Shown here one piece after another: positions 53,770 to 64,000 of a DNA stretch of 64,000 nt. Source of the stretch: Chloroflexia bacterium (GTDB lineage: Bacteria; Chloroflexota; Chloroflexia; Thermobaculales; Thermobaculaceae); contig JAUJMR010000003.1 of the NCBI GenBank assembly GCA_030446765.1, positions 179,499 through 243,498 on the forward strand, read 5' to 3'. The position numbers and the translations under genes were made by a program. The notes below the pieces were generated by a model. That model was not told the origin of the DNA. It was given only the letters and a program-made list of their open reading frames with translations, and ran no database searches. Each line of letters opens with the position of its first letter. The stretch's first letter is position 1.

Positions 53770-55025
53770 GCAGCCAGAAGCTCGATCCGCCCGTGCGATC
53801 TGCGATCCAACTCCGCCAGCCTGACGTTCACCGCCTTGAGTCTGCTGCCTCGATCTCTGCTCAAGCTGGTCGTCAGTACGTCGATATCTCCTGATCTGCT
53901 GCTCGAGCGCCTGCTTCGAGGCGTTCAGTGGTGAGCCTGCCCGAGAATGATCTGCTTCTCGAGCGCCTGTCAGTCGTTCCGCAGAGGTGCAAGCTCGCCT
54001 CGATCTGCTCGATCTCCTGCTCAGCCGCCAAGATCTGCTGATTGAGCTGCGCGACTCTCGTTTGCTGCAAGCTGCTGGATCTGCTGATTGAGCAGCACCT
54101 GCTTGTCCTTCGCGGCCTGGATCTCCCGCTCCTTCTGCGTGATCTGCTGATCGACTTCCGTCAACTTGTTTTTCGCCGCCTGGAGCTGCTGCTCAAGCGG
54201 TGCGATCTGCTGCTCAAGCGTCTGCAACTGGGTCTTCAGCGAGCTTCGATCTGAGCTGCAGGAGGATCTTCACTTGCCCGACCCTCTCACCGGGAAGGGC
54301 TTTCAGGGCTGCTACCGTCGGGGGGCTCGCTTTCCTTCTGCGCGATCTGCTGCTGGACTGCTTCTGGGTGTTCAGTGGACGTGCGGAGGTAGGAAGCTGC
54401 TGCTCGTAGCGTCTTGATCTGCTGCTCGAGCGCCTGCCAGCCGTGGTCTGCGCAGCGCTGCCAGATTCTGCTCTGCCTGCGTGATCTGCTCCTGAAGCGT
54501 ACCTTCGCGTCGTTCTGGAGGGCTGCAAGCATCCGCGCTGGACCTGCTGAGCTGCGCCAGGCCGAGATTCTCGTTCGCCGAGGTGGAAGCTCCTGCTAGC
54601 TGTGCGATCTTCTGATTGACCTGTGAGCTCGTCTTGCTGGAGCGCCTGCTCGACTTGCTGGATCTGCTGATTGAGTCGAAGCTCGTCGTTTCGTCTGCAA
54701 CCGTGCTCTGCCTCCATCCTGCTCGAGCGCTTTCTTGTCGTCCTGCAGCGTTGCGAGAGTCTGCTCCAGCGCCCGCGACCTGCAGCTCGAGCACGGGCGG
54801 CGCTGTCGTTCGGTTTGCAGTGCCGTACGCTCCGCCTCTAGCTGCAGGAGCAACTCCGTCGCCGCCGCTTCCAGCGGGGGAGGTTCTGCTCGGACCATTC
54901 TGCAACTGGTTCAGACCCCGTTGCAGATGCCGTTTCCGCCCGAGCAACCGGCTGTACCACCACCATGCTCATCAGTAGCGCTGAACGAGCACGACGGAGG
55001 CGGTGATGGCTGGTTCGTCCGTCAT
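53770..55025 (-). pseudogene. exported coiled-coil protein gene, frame broken many times
   Basis: ATG 55025 with SD AAGGAGAACAACAG starts MTDEPAIT. After a frame change a signal peptide follows (RRARSALLMSMVVVQPVARA). Downstream, long Gln/Glu/Leu-rich heptad stretches appear in all three frames, for example ALEQTLATLQDDKKALEQ, LNQQIQQVEQALQQDELT and QTLEQQIAPLEQQLQAAKNK. The DNA unit behind ALEQQI (CGCTCGAGCAGCAGATC) recurs many times. At least eight frame changes are needed for one protein of about 410 residues. Internal repetition may have caused misassembly; true decay is possible too. The likely product was a periplasmic or secreted coiled-coil rod. Confidence 0.6.
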
Positions 55026-56268
55026 CTGTTGTTCTCCTTAGCCACGTTCCGTCTTGCTGTTGCCTCAACGATACTTCGCCTTGATGGTGCACCTCGTTGC
55101 GCAACCTTCTCGTGTGATTCTATGCCGCCTTTGGTTCACCCTACGTTAGTTGCCCTCCTCCCTTCTCAACGGAGAAACTGGCCAGGCAGGTGCAGTTGAT
55201 ACCCGTGAAGGTCCGGTGGCCGGTTGCACGGCTAGCTTACGGGAGCTTCTCAGATCGCAGGTAAGGCCTGTCATGACTTCCGTAATCATAGAATAGGACC
55301 CTGAGCATCGTGCAAATGAGTGATCTTTCTCTAGCTCATTTGAGCTAGGCGCTTGAAATGGTAAGCAGTCCGGTCGCTGGTAAACATGGAGCGACTGTGT
55401 TGCCCAGTATCTTCACTGCGCCAGAAAGTAATGATCAAGATGGAGTAGGAAGAATGTTGAGCTGAATGGGTGCCCGTGTGGTCACTATGGTACGTGCCGG
55501 AGGACTAGCAGAAGCGCTGCCTTGACGTCTATGTGGAGATGTTGATGGTGCCCGTGTGGTCACTATGGGGAGAGGCAGTCGAGGCGCATCGGGGAGCGGT
55601 GGAGGCGGCCAGGCAGGTATGGCGGGGGAGGTTCGGGTCACGGGCGACGGTGCAGAATGGCGATGGGCTCTGCGGACCTCCGAAGCGCTGCCAGCTAGGG
55701 CTAATTTAAGGGAAGCCGTCCAGCTCCGCAGCGGTGACGGGTGCGGGGTGCGTCAATGCCGTCTCAGTCTACATGCGCTATTGCACCACGGGGCCGACAT
55801 CCTGATTGATCCGATAGCCGGTTGCACTAGTGGCTCCTCCCGTCCAAAGTGCCCAGATAAGGACGGGTTTCCTTGGCTACCTCGTCCTGCCCTCGCCGAT
55901 GCGGTATTCGCACTTCTGTGTAGAGTAGTCACAGTCTACCGGCATTTTCCCTGGACGGCAATGGTTATGTATCGTTCGCCGGTTACAATCTGGTCAACAT
56001 TGGGTCAACATCTGGCTAACACACGGTGGGAAGAGAAGAACACTACCGCAGGTCTGTACCTGCGGCGGCAGTCTGCTGAGGGGTGCAAGGTGACAATCCT
56101 CCGTGACACCGACCTCGCATCTTACGGATGAGCCGGTGGGCAGCCCGGATAGCCCTGAGAGTTCGACACCTTGGCGCGGATGAGGAGGAACCCACAGGAA
56201 GTCCGGTGATCGGCAAACTCTCTACACGAGACCATTGGTATACGAGGGCCGGAGCCGGTAGAAGGTGG
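55026..56268. other. 1.2-kb region without a recognised gene
   Basis: No family is seen on either strand. It contains a 22-bp direct repeat at 55469 and 55547 (separate entry) and lower GC than nearby genes. It may be the remains of genes between the coiled-coil and DUF697 loci. Confidence 0.5.
55469..55568 (+). repeat. 22-bp direct repeat pair
   Basis: The 22 bases at 55469-55490 (GGTGCCCGTGTGGTCACTAT plus GG) recur exactly at 55547-55568, 78 bases apart. Each contains the partly palindromic GTGGTCAC. Function unknown; binding sites or the trace of a short duplication are possible. Confidence 0.75.
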
Positions 56269-56579
56269 TCAGACCTCGTCGTCGTCATCGCCCTCTGGGC
56301 CCTCCGACAGGCGCCCGTGAGCTGCTGGTAGCGCTTCGCGTACGCCACGTCCGCGGTGATCCCCATGTCCCACAGATCCTCGCGGTCCGGGTACTCTCCG
56401 GCGCGCGATCAGCCCAATAGTTGCCCAGGTAATACCTCTTGATGTCCTCGGGGTTCGTGACCGCGCAGTCGCTCCATCATCAGGCCGGTCAACTCTTCGA
56501 ACTCCGGCTTGAGCCGCCCGCGCTGCCATCGGTCGTAGCGGGTGACGGCCTTTTGCCAGCTGTTTGGCATCCTGTCCAT
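56269..56579 (-). CDS. small hypothetical protein (frame changes)
   Basis: About 100 residues: MPNSWQKAVTRYDRWQRGRL, EELTGLMMERL, then NPEDIKRYYLGNYWADR and, after further frame changes near 56400 and 56330, ITADVAYAKRYQQLTGAC and an acidic end (GPEGDDDDEV). No family is recognised. ATG 56579 follows GGAGAGGG. It is downstream of the DUF697 gene on the same strand after 34 bases, so the two may form an operon. Confidence 0.45.
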
Positions 56580-56613
56580 AGCACGCGTACCCTCTCCTGT
56601 TCGTATCGGATGC

Positions 56614-57581
56614 TCAGCCGCGCTCACTTCCCTTTCGTCGCGCCTGCAAGCGCGCACGCGCCATCGCCTCCTTATAGAAGGTGGTAACCGTGTCGGGGCT
56701 TGGGCGATGTCCCGTGCTGTAATAATACTGCGACCGGCCGGCAACGTACGTGCCGGTGTACGCGATCGTCGTCTTCGGGAGCGCGCCCACGCCCGCCGGC
56801 AGCGCCGCCAATTCACGGGCCAGCGAGCGCCAGAAGAAGCTGGCGCCGACGACCGGGATTAGCTCCGTGAGCACCTTGCGGCTGCTCTGGATCTCCGCGC
56901 CGCGCTGCGGCGAGCTTGAACACGAGCAGCATCTGGTTCTTCGTGAGCACGAACAGGTCGGCGCTCGCGGTCACGATGTTCCCGACGACGGGTATCACCG
57001 CGGGCAGGTTGCTCATCAGGAGCGAACTCCGCGTTCGCCCGCGCGCCCTCCGTGATGAGCTGGTGGCTGACGAATGGACGGAACGGTGCAGGCCGACGGG
57101 CGAGCGCGAGGTCGAACGCCTCCAGGTCGCGCAGCACTGCCCTCACCACAGGGTCGCCGATCTCCTCGTCCCGCAGGCGCAGCAACCGAACCCGGTAGCG
57201 GTTGTTTGTGAGCAGGGCGTCGAGCGCATCGAGCGACGCGCTATCGCCCACGAGTGCGGTAGCACCGAGCGAGACCACGACCACGGGCAGGCCGATAGCC
57301 GCGATCCGCTCCCGATGTCCGCGGAGTCGATCTGCCCGCTGCCGAGCGTGTACAGCACAAGCGACGCACGCTCAAACAGGGGATCCCAGCCAGCGCTCGT
57401 GGGGTGGTTGAGCACGGGGAGTAGCGCTGACGCCGCCGGAGAGCACGTCCACGACCGCCCTGCGCGCGGGCTCGGAGGCACCCGTGACCACCAGGCTGAA
57501 GTGCCGGTTGGCCTCGTCGCGGATATCATCGAGGCTGATCTCGCGCACGAGCTCGAAGAGAGTGCGAGTACGTCGTATCAA
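56614..57581 (-). CDS. DUF697/YcjF-type protein with degenerate GTPase-like N-terminus (frame changes)
   Basis: About 322 residues if frame changes near 57440, 57290, 57010 and 56885 are allowed. The N-terminal half resembles a Rossmann/GTPase fold (FSLVVTGASEPARRAVVDVL, VVVVSLGATALVGDSASLDA) but lacks a P-loop GKS/T. The C-terminal half is membrane-associated DUF697: SNLPAVIPVVGNIVTASADL, VLTKNQMLLVFKLAAARG and LTELIPVVGASFFWRSLARE, then a helical tail. Related proteins bind membranes in stress response. TTG 57581 follows AAAGGATGG. Confidence 0.7.
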
Positions 57582-57893
57582 GGAGCCATCCTTTCAGGCA
57601 CGGCCCCTGGGTCTCTCGCGCCGCGCAAGCCAATTATACCGCCCCGCGAGCGTACATCCCCGACGCCGCCGCCATGGCATTCCAAGCCGGCGAGGAAGCG
57701 CTGGGCGCGCGCGATCATGGCTTGTAGTGAGACGTTATATATAACGGTCTACTGCGGCGGCCTGCTCGGCACGAGCGCGATGACAACGGCACAATCTACC
57801 GGCTATGGCCACCCTGCCATCCCGCCGCCGAGCCTACGCGTAGAACCCGACGCGAGCGACTTGGCGAAGGGGCCGGGCCGCTCGCCAAGCGCT
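57582..57893. other. 312-base gap without a gene
   Basis: Short AT-rich patch (ATATATAACGG at 57737) in GC-rich DNA; no gene, repeat copy or clear promoter is seen. Confidence 0.5.
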
Positions 57894-58565
57894 TCACCGG
57901 GCGGGTCCGTTGCCGGTTATCGGTCGAGCGGGGGTACCGGCGCTCGTCGCCCTGCTGTTCTCGCCCTGCTGCCCGGCCCGGATGTCGTGGCCGGTCACGC
58001 GCACATCGGTGTCCACCTCCACGTGATCCCGGTGCCCGGTCGTTTCCCGTGTCGTGGTGGCGGTCTCACTCATCGTGGCATCCGTGTCCTGCTGCTGCTG
58101 CACCCCCGCGGTCGGCTGCTGTGGGACCATGACCTCTGTGTGGGCAGACGCGGCACCCTCGTCTTGTGCGGGCGCCGTGGCAGCAACCTCCGGCTGGGCT
58201 GAGCGCGACGCCGTCTCCTGCCCCAGGGTCGGCGGCCGCTCGTGCCAGCTGCTGGCGCTTATCGCCACCTGGTCCACGTCGAGCACGACGTTGTCGGCAT
58301 CGATGGCGCGGACGGCCTGAATCGGGATATACGCCGTGCCCCCGGAGTCCGTGTCCACCTCGACGTACGTGCCCTGAACGGCACCGCTCTGCACCACCTG
58401 GTCGTACGTCACCGCCTCCTCGGATTCCTGGATCGCGTCCGCCAGATCCTCCCCCGCGGGATCCGAGCCTTGCCATACCTTCGTCACCCGGCCGACGGGC
58501 TCGCGCTGGTTCGTGACCACCTGCGCGCCCTCCTGTATCTGTCCCAGCAAATCGGGGTTGGACAT
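57894..58565 (-). CDS. PRC-barrel/DUF2171-like protein with disordered tail
   Basis: A 223-residue protein. Residues 1-105 are a PRC-like domain: GAQVVTNQREPVGRVTKVW, YVEVDTDSGGTAYIPIQAVR and VVLDVDQVAIS. The remainder is rich in Thr, Gln, Glu, Ala and His, with a VEVDTDVRVTGHDIRAGQQG stretch, and looks disordered. It belongs with the DUF2171/DUF2382 proteins at 6.8, 33.4 and 34.4 kb. AGAAGGAGGAAGCA before ATG 58565 is an excellent SD. Function unknown; a stress or envelope role is inferred from relatives. Confidence 0.72.
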   Translation of the reverse strand: MSNPDLLGQIQEGAQVVTNQREPVGRVTKVWQGSDPAGEDLADAIQESEEAVTYDQVVQSGAVQGTYVEVDTDSGGTAYIPIQAVRAIDADNVVLDVDQVAISASSWHERPPTLGQETASRSAQPEVAATAPAQDEGAASAHTEVMVPQQPTAGVQQQQDTDATMSETATTTRETTGHRDHVEVDTDVRVTGHDIRAGQQGENSRATSAGTPARPITGNGPAR

Positions 58566-58691
58566 TGCTTCCTCCTTCTGGACGATAACCAACTCGATCG
58601 CGCGAGGCCGAGCCCTTTGCCGCACTCCCTGTGCCAGCACCATATGGACGTTATTCGCAGGTGGTGGGTATAGAGGACCAGCCCTGTAGAG

Positions 58692-58711
58692 GCAGGTCTC
58701 CGTGCCTGCCC
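58692..58711. repeat. R2 dispersed hairpin, compensated stem
   Basis: GGCAGG (58692-58697) pairs with CCTGCC (58706-58711) around TCTCCGTG. Compared with the copy at 14994, a G-C pair became A-T, changed on both sides. No gene is seen in 58566-58983. Confidence 0.7.
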
Positions 58712-58983
58712 GAGGGACGCGCCTGCCCTTTCCCCTGTGCCGGCCATGCCCCAGCAGGATGGTACACCGGCCGCGTTCACACTGCAGGGGCGAAGCACTG
58801 CTTCACCCGACCCGCCCAAGGACAAACTCGTCGTTCAGGTAACAAACCAGTAACAGTGCTCTGACTAAAAGCCCAGTACTTACATACGATTATCCTGCGC
58901 TGCCCGCAAAAACACTGCGAAGGGCCGCGCATCAAATTGAAAAGTGGCGGGTACTTAATAGAAGGGTCGCTCGCCGGTGGCAC

Positions 58984-59899
58984 CTACCGGGCGAAGGCGC
59001 GGAAGGGGTTGTGGTGGGTGAGCTGGGCGATCGTCAGGTCGTCCACCCCCGCGGCGCGCAGCTTGGGCAGGAACTGCTCGTTGATGTATGTGTACGGCTT
59101 CCGCTCCCCACCGCCGGGCTTCGCGGGGTCGTACCAGCCCCGGTCGTGGCTGAGCAGCACCCGGTCGCCCGTGCCCGCATCCAACATCATCTGTACGAGG
59201 TCTACGAACTTCTGGTCCTCCTGCGGGTCGCCGATGCCGTCGTACTCCACCCACGCCCCGTCGCGCCATCTCCAGGTGCAACGCGGTGTCCGGCTCCACG
59301 TGCGTGTGGATCCACACGAAGCGCTCCGCAGGGTACCCAGCCGCCTCGAGGACATCCAGCTGGTCGCGGACCACCTGCCCGCGGATTGTGTGGCTGCCGA
59401 TTGCCGCGTTCGTCGCCGCCCCGGCCCGCGCTGCCGCACGCAGCACCTTATTCTCCGTCTCCGTCAGGCCGTCGTCGCCCGCGCTCAGCTTGATCCAGCC
59501 CGCCTGGACGCCGCTCTTCTCGATCTCGCCCGTGAGCTCGCCCAGCATCCAGTCGCACAACTCATCCTCACTCGCCTGGTGGAACCATGGCGGAATCCAC
59601 GGCTCACGGTACACACCCGTCGGCGCCACCAGTGGGAACCCCGTCGCCTCGGAGACCGCGCGCAGGATGTCCGCCCGCCGCCCCACGCCGCCGGTGCTCG
59701 GCTCCACGATCGCCGTGACGCCCAGATCCTGCGCGTCCGCGATGTACGGGGCCATGAGCTGCACGACATCCGCCGCGTCGGCCTTTCCATAGCCGGGCTG
59801 GTCCCACGTGCGCAGGTCCACGAACACGTGCTCATGCGGCAGGATCATCCCCAATTCGTCCGCATCCATCGGCCCGAGGGTCGTGATCAACTGCGGCAC
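58984..59899 (-). CDS. phosphotriesterase-family metal hydrolase (one frame change)
   Basis: About 305 residues of the amidohydrolase-fold PTE family. Metal ligands are present: LPHEHVFVD (HxH), the Lys in AGWIKLSAGD, IGSHT and WIHTHVE (His), and VLLSHDRGWYDP (Asp), the last after a frame change near 59262, where the frame resumes as ARRGAWVEYDGIGDPQEDQK. It ends PKLRAAGVDDLTIAQL and NPFRAFAR. Natural substrates of such proteins are mostly lactones or phosphoesters. GTG 59899 with AAGGAG seven bases ahead is preferred to TTG 59905. Confidence 0.87.
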
Positions 59900-60028
59900 G
59901 AGCAAGCTCCTTGGTACTCAACTAGCAGCGGACATCATTTCGCGACGCCACTTGAGCGTTAGCCGATTTCAGCAACGACCACGCCACCAACCCGACGCTC
60001 GCGCTCAAGTCGGAGATAGCCGCAACCC

Positions 60029-60758
60029 CTATCCCGTGGCAGCGTAGAAGAAGGCGATCTGCAAGCCGTTGAACAGCCCGTGCAACACGATCGCTGGGAT
60101 GATGCTGTCGTAGCGCTCCGTGACGAGCGTCAGGGCCACCCCGCGACGAAGAGCGGCAGTAGCAGGATCGGTATCACGTGTACCACGCTGAACAGCATCG
60201 CTGTGAGCACAACCGCGACAAGTGTCCGCATCCGTGCACGGAGGTAAGGGTACAGCACCCCCGGAACAGGATCTCCTCGACGATCGGCCCGACGATGGCG
60301 ATCCCCGGGGAAAAGCCACAGGAAGGTCTCCCGGGAGAGGCGGCCGTCGGGCGCAATCATCTCCTCCTGCGGGTTCTGTATCTCGCCAAAGACCGCGACG
60401 AGCGCCAGGGAAACTAGGAAGTTCGCGACGAGCAGCAGGATGAGCACGGGGATCATCGTGAGCACCGTGCGCACGCTAACCGGGCGGAACCCGACATCAC
60501 GCCACGTCGCTCCCCGTCGCTGAATGATGATGAGCCCGATACCCAGAGCCAGTCCGAGGTACAGGCCGACGGTAGATATCCCGCCTTGCGCGCTCTTGGA
60601 CAGCGGTATGCCCAGCAGCCAGGTACGCCGAGTGCTACTACGAGCAGAATACCGAGCATAAGGCCGACGAGCACCGCTGCGATGATATGGCGCCAATCCC
60701 ACGGCACGCCCGGCCGCGTCGCTTGGGTGTGCTCAGGAATATCCGTCATAGCGCTCAA
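60029..60758 (-). CDS. CPBP-family intramembrane protease (frame changes)
   Basis: About 243 residues with six to seven helices. N-terminal IIAAVLVGLMLGILLVVALG, then GLYLGLALGIGLIIIQRRGA and VLTMIPVLILLLVANFLVSL. The active-site part is spread over frames: IVEEILFRGVLYPYLRAR (EExxxR) near 60270, LFSVVHVIPILLLPLF (second motif His) and IIPAIVLHGLFNGLQIAF (third motif His and Asn). Frame changes lie near 60605, 60295 and 60140. Such enzymes process prenylated or membrane proteins or bacteriocin immunity factors. TTG 60758 follows AAGGAGGTGCGCG. Confidence 0.8.
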
Positions 60759-60939
60759 ACGCGCACCTCCTTGCTCTATCAATTATAGCCGCCGTACTTC
60801 CACCGGCTCGTACGCCATCTGATAAGAAAGCAGGATGGTGCACAGTGAGAGGGACACTGTCGTCCGTGACCCGCCGCCGTGAGCGGCCGAAAGCCAGGTA
60901 TAGATTATGTTTATATGCGGTGACTGTGGGTCGCTAGGG

Positions 60940-62210
<1,271 letters not shown>

Positions 62211-62217
62211 GGTACGC

Positions 62218-63503
62218 TTAGGGAGTGACCGCATCCGGTCCTGGTCCGTCAGACTCCCATATCGTTCGAGAAGCTCGCGTTGCTCGGGAGTACTCCGCTC
62301 CTTCAGCCATACCAGGGGCTGATGCATGAACCGGTTCAGCATAGAATGTGAGAGCGCCTCCACGGCGGCGCGTTCCTGCTCAGTGAGATCAGGCAGTTGG
62401 CGTAGCGCGTCCGCGAGCTCGTCCTCGCACCTGCTCGGCTCGGGCTCGAAGGTGCTGTACGAGGGGTACTGCCTCGCGCTCGCGCTGCCACTGCGCGTAT
62501 CGAGTGGCCCAAGCGTCGATGTTCCGCTTCGCGCGCCGTGCAGCCGCGGGCGATGTTTGTTGCGCTCGCACAGGTCCTGAATGTTATCCATGTCGTACAG
62601 CAGCACCCCGGGCACCCGCGCTGCGGCTCGACATTGCGCGGCAGAGCGATATCGATCACCAGCAGCGGCCGCTCGCCGCGGTCGGTGAGCGCTCCATGGA
62701 GCATTGCCCGCGACACGAGCGGTTCCGTCGAGGAGGAGCAGGCGAGGAGCATGTCCGTGTTGCGCGCCTCGGACAAGGCGTCGAACGCGACGGCTTCACC
62801 CTGGAGCTCGGAAGCCAGCGCGTCCTTGGCGCGCGGCAGTGCGATTCGTGATCGCGATCCTTCCGCGCCGGCAGACCGCAGGTTCAGCGCGGCGACCGCC
62901 CCGTGGCGCCTGCTCCCAGCACGAGCACGTTCCGGTCCGCCAGGCTGCAAGTCCGGCGAGCGAGCTCCACGGCGGCGTGCGCAACGGATGTCGCGCCTCG
63001 TGCCACGACCGTCTGAGAGCGAATCTCCTTGCCGGCCTGCAGGGCGTATCGGAACAGCGTGTTGAGCGCGGGGCCGACCGTGCCGGTTGCGCGCCAACTC
63101 GCACGCCTGCCGGACCTGCCCGAGGATCTGCCCCTCACCGAGCACGACGGAGTCCAGGCCTGATGCCACGGCGAGCAGATGGCGCACCGCGTCCTCACCG
63201 GTGTGCGTGTACGAATGGGCCGCGATCTCGCTTTCCGGCACGCGCGTGTGCGCTGAAAGCGCCCGGAGCAGAGCGGCCACGTCGTTCTCCTGCGTCACCG
63301 CGTATATCTCCGTGCGGTTACAGGTGGAGAGTGCGACAACCTCGCGCGGCGGGCGCGAGGCTCAGCAGCAGTTCGCGCACTCCCTGCGACGGAAGCGAGA
63401 GGCGATCGCGAAGGTCTATATCGGCGGTGAGATGGTTGACTCCGAGCAGTTGTACCGTCGCTGCGGATCCCCGGCTCTCGTCCGTTTTGGCATGCTCAAA
63501 CAT
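62218..63503 (-). CDS. hemA: glutamyl-tRNA reductase (frame changes)
   Basis: About 430 residues; the first C5-pathway enzyme, reducing glutamyl-tRNA to glutamate 1-semialdehyde. Seen in order: [31 protein letters not shown] with the catalytic Cys in shifted frame (near 63320), [20 protein letters not shown] and [15 protein letters not shown]-site remains [10 protein letters not shown], then the dimerisation end [20 protein letters not shown] and [15 protein letters not shown]. Frame changes near 63325, 63085, 62900 and 62600. The end is set at TAA 62220-62218, in a different frame from the dimerisation part. rpe ends 61 bases upstream. Confidence 0.87.
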
Positions 63504-63564
63504 CGTGTCCACTACTTATAGTATAACGCAGGAGGGGGCGAAACCTTCTCCGGTTTGCACCGTT

Positions 63565-64000
63565 CTACGCCCTGCCTGCGGCCAGCCCACGCCGCGCGGC
63601 CTCCCGCAGGGCGAGCATGTTCGCCGCCACGCCGCCCGCTCCCGTAGATCGCGGACCCGGCGACGAGCACGCCGCCGGCGGCGACGATCTCGGCTGCCGT
63701 CTGCGGGCCGATGCCGCCGTCCACTTCGATATCTACGTGCAGGTTCTGCTCGCGAGCATCTCGCGCAGCCTCCGAACCTTCCGCGTACTCTCGGGGATGA
63801 AGCGCTGCCCGCCAAAGCCGGGGTTCACGCTCATCAAGGCACCTGGTCCACTACGGGCAGTACCTCCTCGATGGCGGCGAGGGGCGTGCTGGGGTTGATC
63901 GCGACGCTCGCACGCCGGCCTCGCGAATGGCGGCGAGTTGCCGGTGCAGGTGAGGGGCGACCTCCTGATGGATCGTGATGATGTCGGCACCGGCCTCGGC
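63565..64000 (-). CDS. rpe: ribulose-phosphate 3-epimerase, partial (frame changes)
   Basis: The C-terminal two-thirds of a Rpe TIM barrel; the start lies beyond the right edge. Visible are [50 protein letters not shown] (in shifted frame), [20 protein letters not shown] and [10 protein letters not shown], ending [17 protein letters not shown] at stop 63565. Frame changes near 63855, 63740 and 63645. It links the pentose phosphate and Calvin pathways. It is upstream of hemA on the same strand with a short gap, so the three may be one operon. Confidence 0.88.

Noticed and set aside
55469-55568. A possible CRISPR start (two identical 22-mers)
   Set aside because: Only two units, spacer of 56 bases, no third repeat and no cas genes in the window.

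Overview
The window is GC-rich, bacterial and gene-dense, with frequent GTG/TTG starts behind good Shine-Dalgarno (SD) sites. The best guess for the host is a Chloroflexota member of the Thermomicrobia/Sphaerobacter kind. This is inferred from the mix of a LytR-CpsA-Psr protein, SpoVS next to YmdB, DUF3105, AlaX, a SaoD-like DsrE protein, the C5 tetrapyrrole route (HemA/HemL) and many PRC/DUF2171/DUF2382 stress proteins; no marker in the window proves it.

Layout. 0-9.7 kb: an LCP protein end, psuG, a SaoD-like protein, a D-2-hydroxyacid dehydrogenase coupled to a tiny membrane protein, a secreted SH3/3D-domain protein behind a strong promoter and structured leader, a response regulator, DUF3105, DedA, CsbD, a long DUF2171 protein and a HemL-like aminotransferase. 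9.7-11.07 kb: no assignable gene. 11-17.6 kb: ymdB-spoVS, DinB, a YcaQ/AlkX-like glycosylase, DUF1801, a membrane protein with a coupled wHTH regulator, and an FAD oxidoreductase. 18-29.6 kb (reading frames mostly intact): glcD, an Ldh-type oxidoreductase, a serine-recombinase-like domain, an MGMT-alaX pair, cytochrome c coupled to an ADP-ribosylglycohydrolase, an ECF sigma/anti-sigma pair, EamA and MFS transporters. 29.8-40 kb: fumC, a GT2 glycosyltransferase, a response regulator, a DUF2382/DUF2171 cluster, YdcF, ftsH and two tRNA-Glu genes. 40-47 kb: the decayed part, with a KaiC-like/histidine-kinase chimera, a methyltransferase, an IS3-family remnant, and two tandem copies of an exported-protein/intradiol-dioxygenase pair, one ruined. 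47-53.2 kb: a hypothetical gene, cupin, S9 peptidase, methyltransferase and ilvD. 53.7-64 kb: a broken exported coiled-coil gene, DUF697, DUF2171, phosphotriesterase-like and CPBP protease genes, then rpe-hemA-hemL on the minus strand.

Two dispersed intergenic repeat families stand out. R1 is an imperfect palindrome of about 125 bp with nine copies. R2 is a short GC hairpin with four copies and stem changes that preserve pairing. No CRISPR array, rRNA or intact transposase is present.

An important caution concerns reading frames. About half of the genes, including housekeeping ones (ftsH, fumC, hemA, hemL, rpe, ymdB, spoVS), are readable only if one or more single-base indels are allowed, often in homopolymers. 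I read these mostly as assembly errors. I give one span per such gene and state where the frame changes; true pseudogene calls are restricted to loci with far heavier damage.
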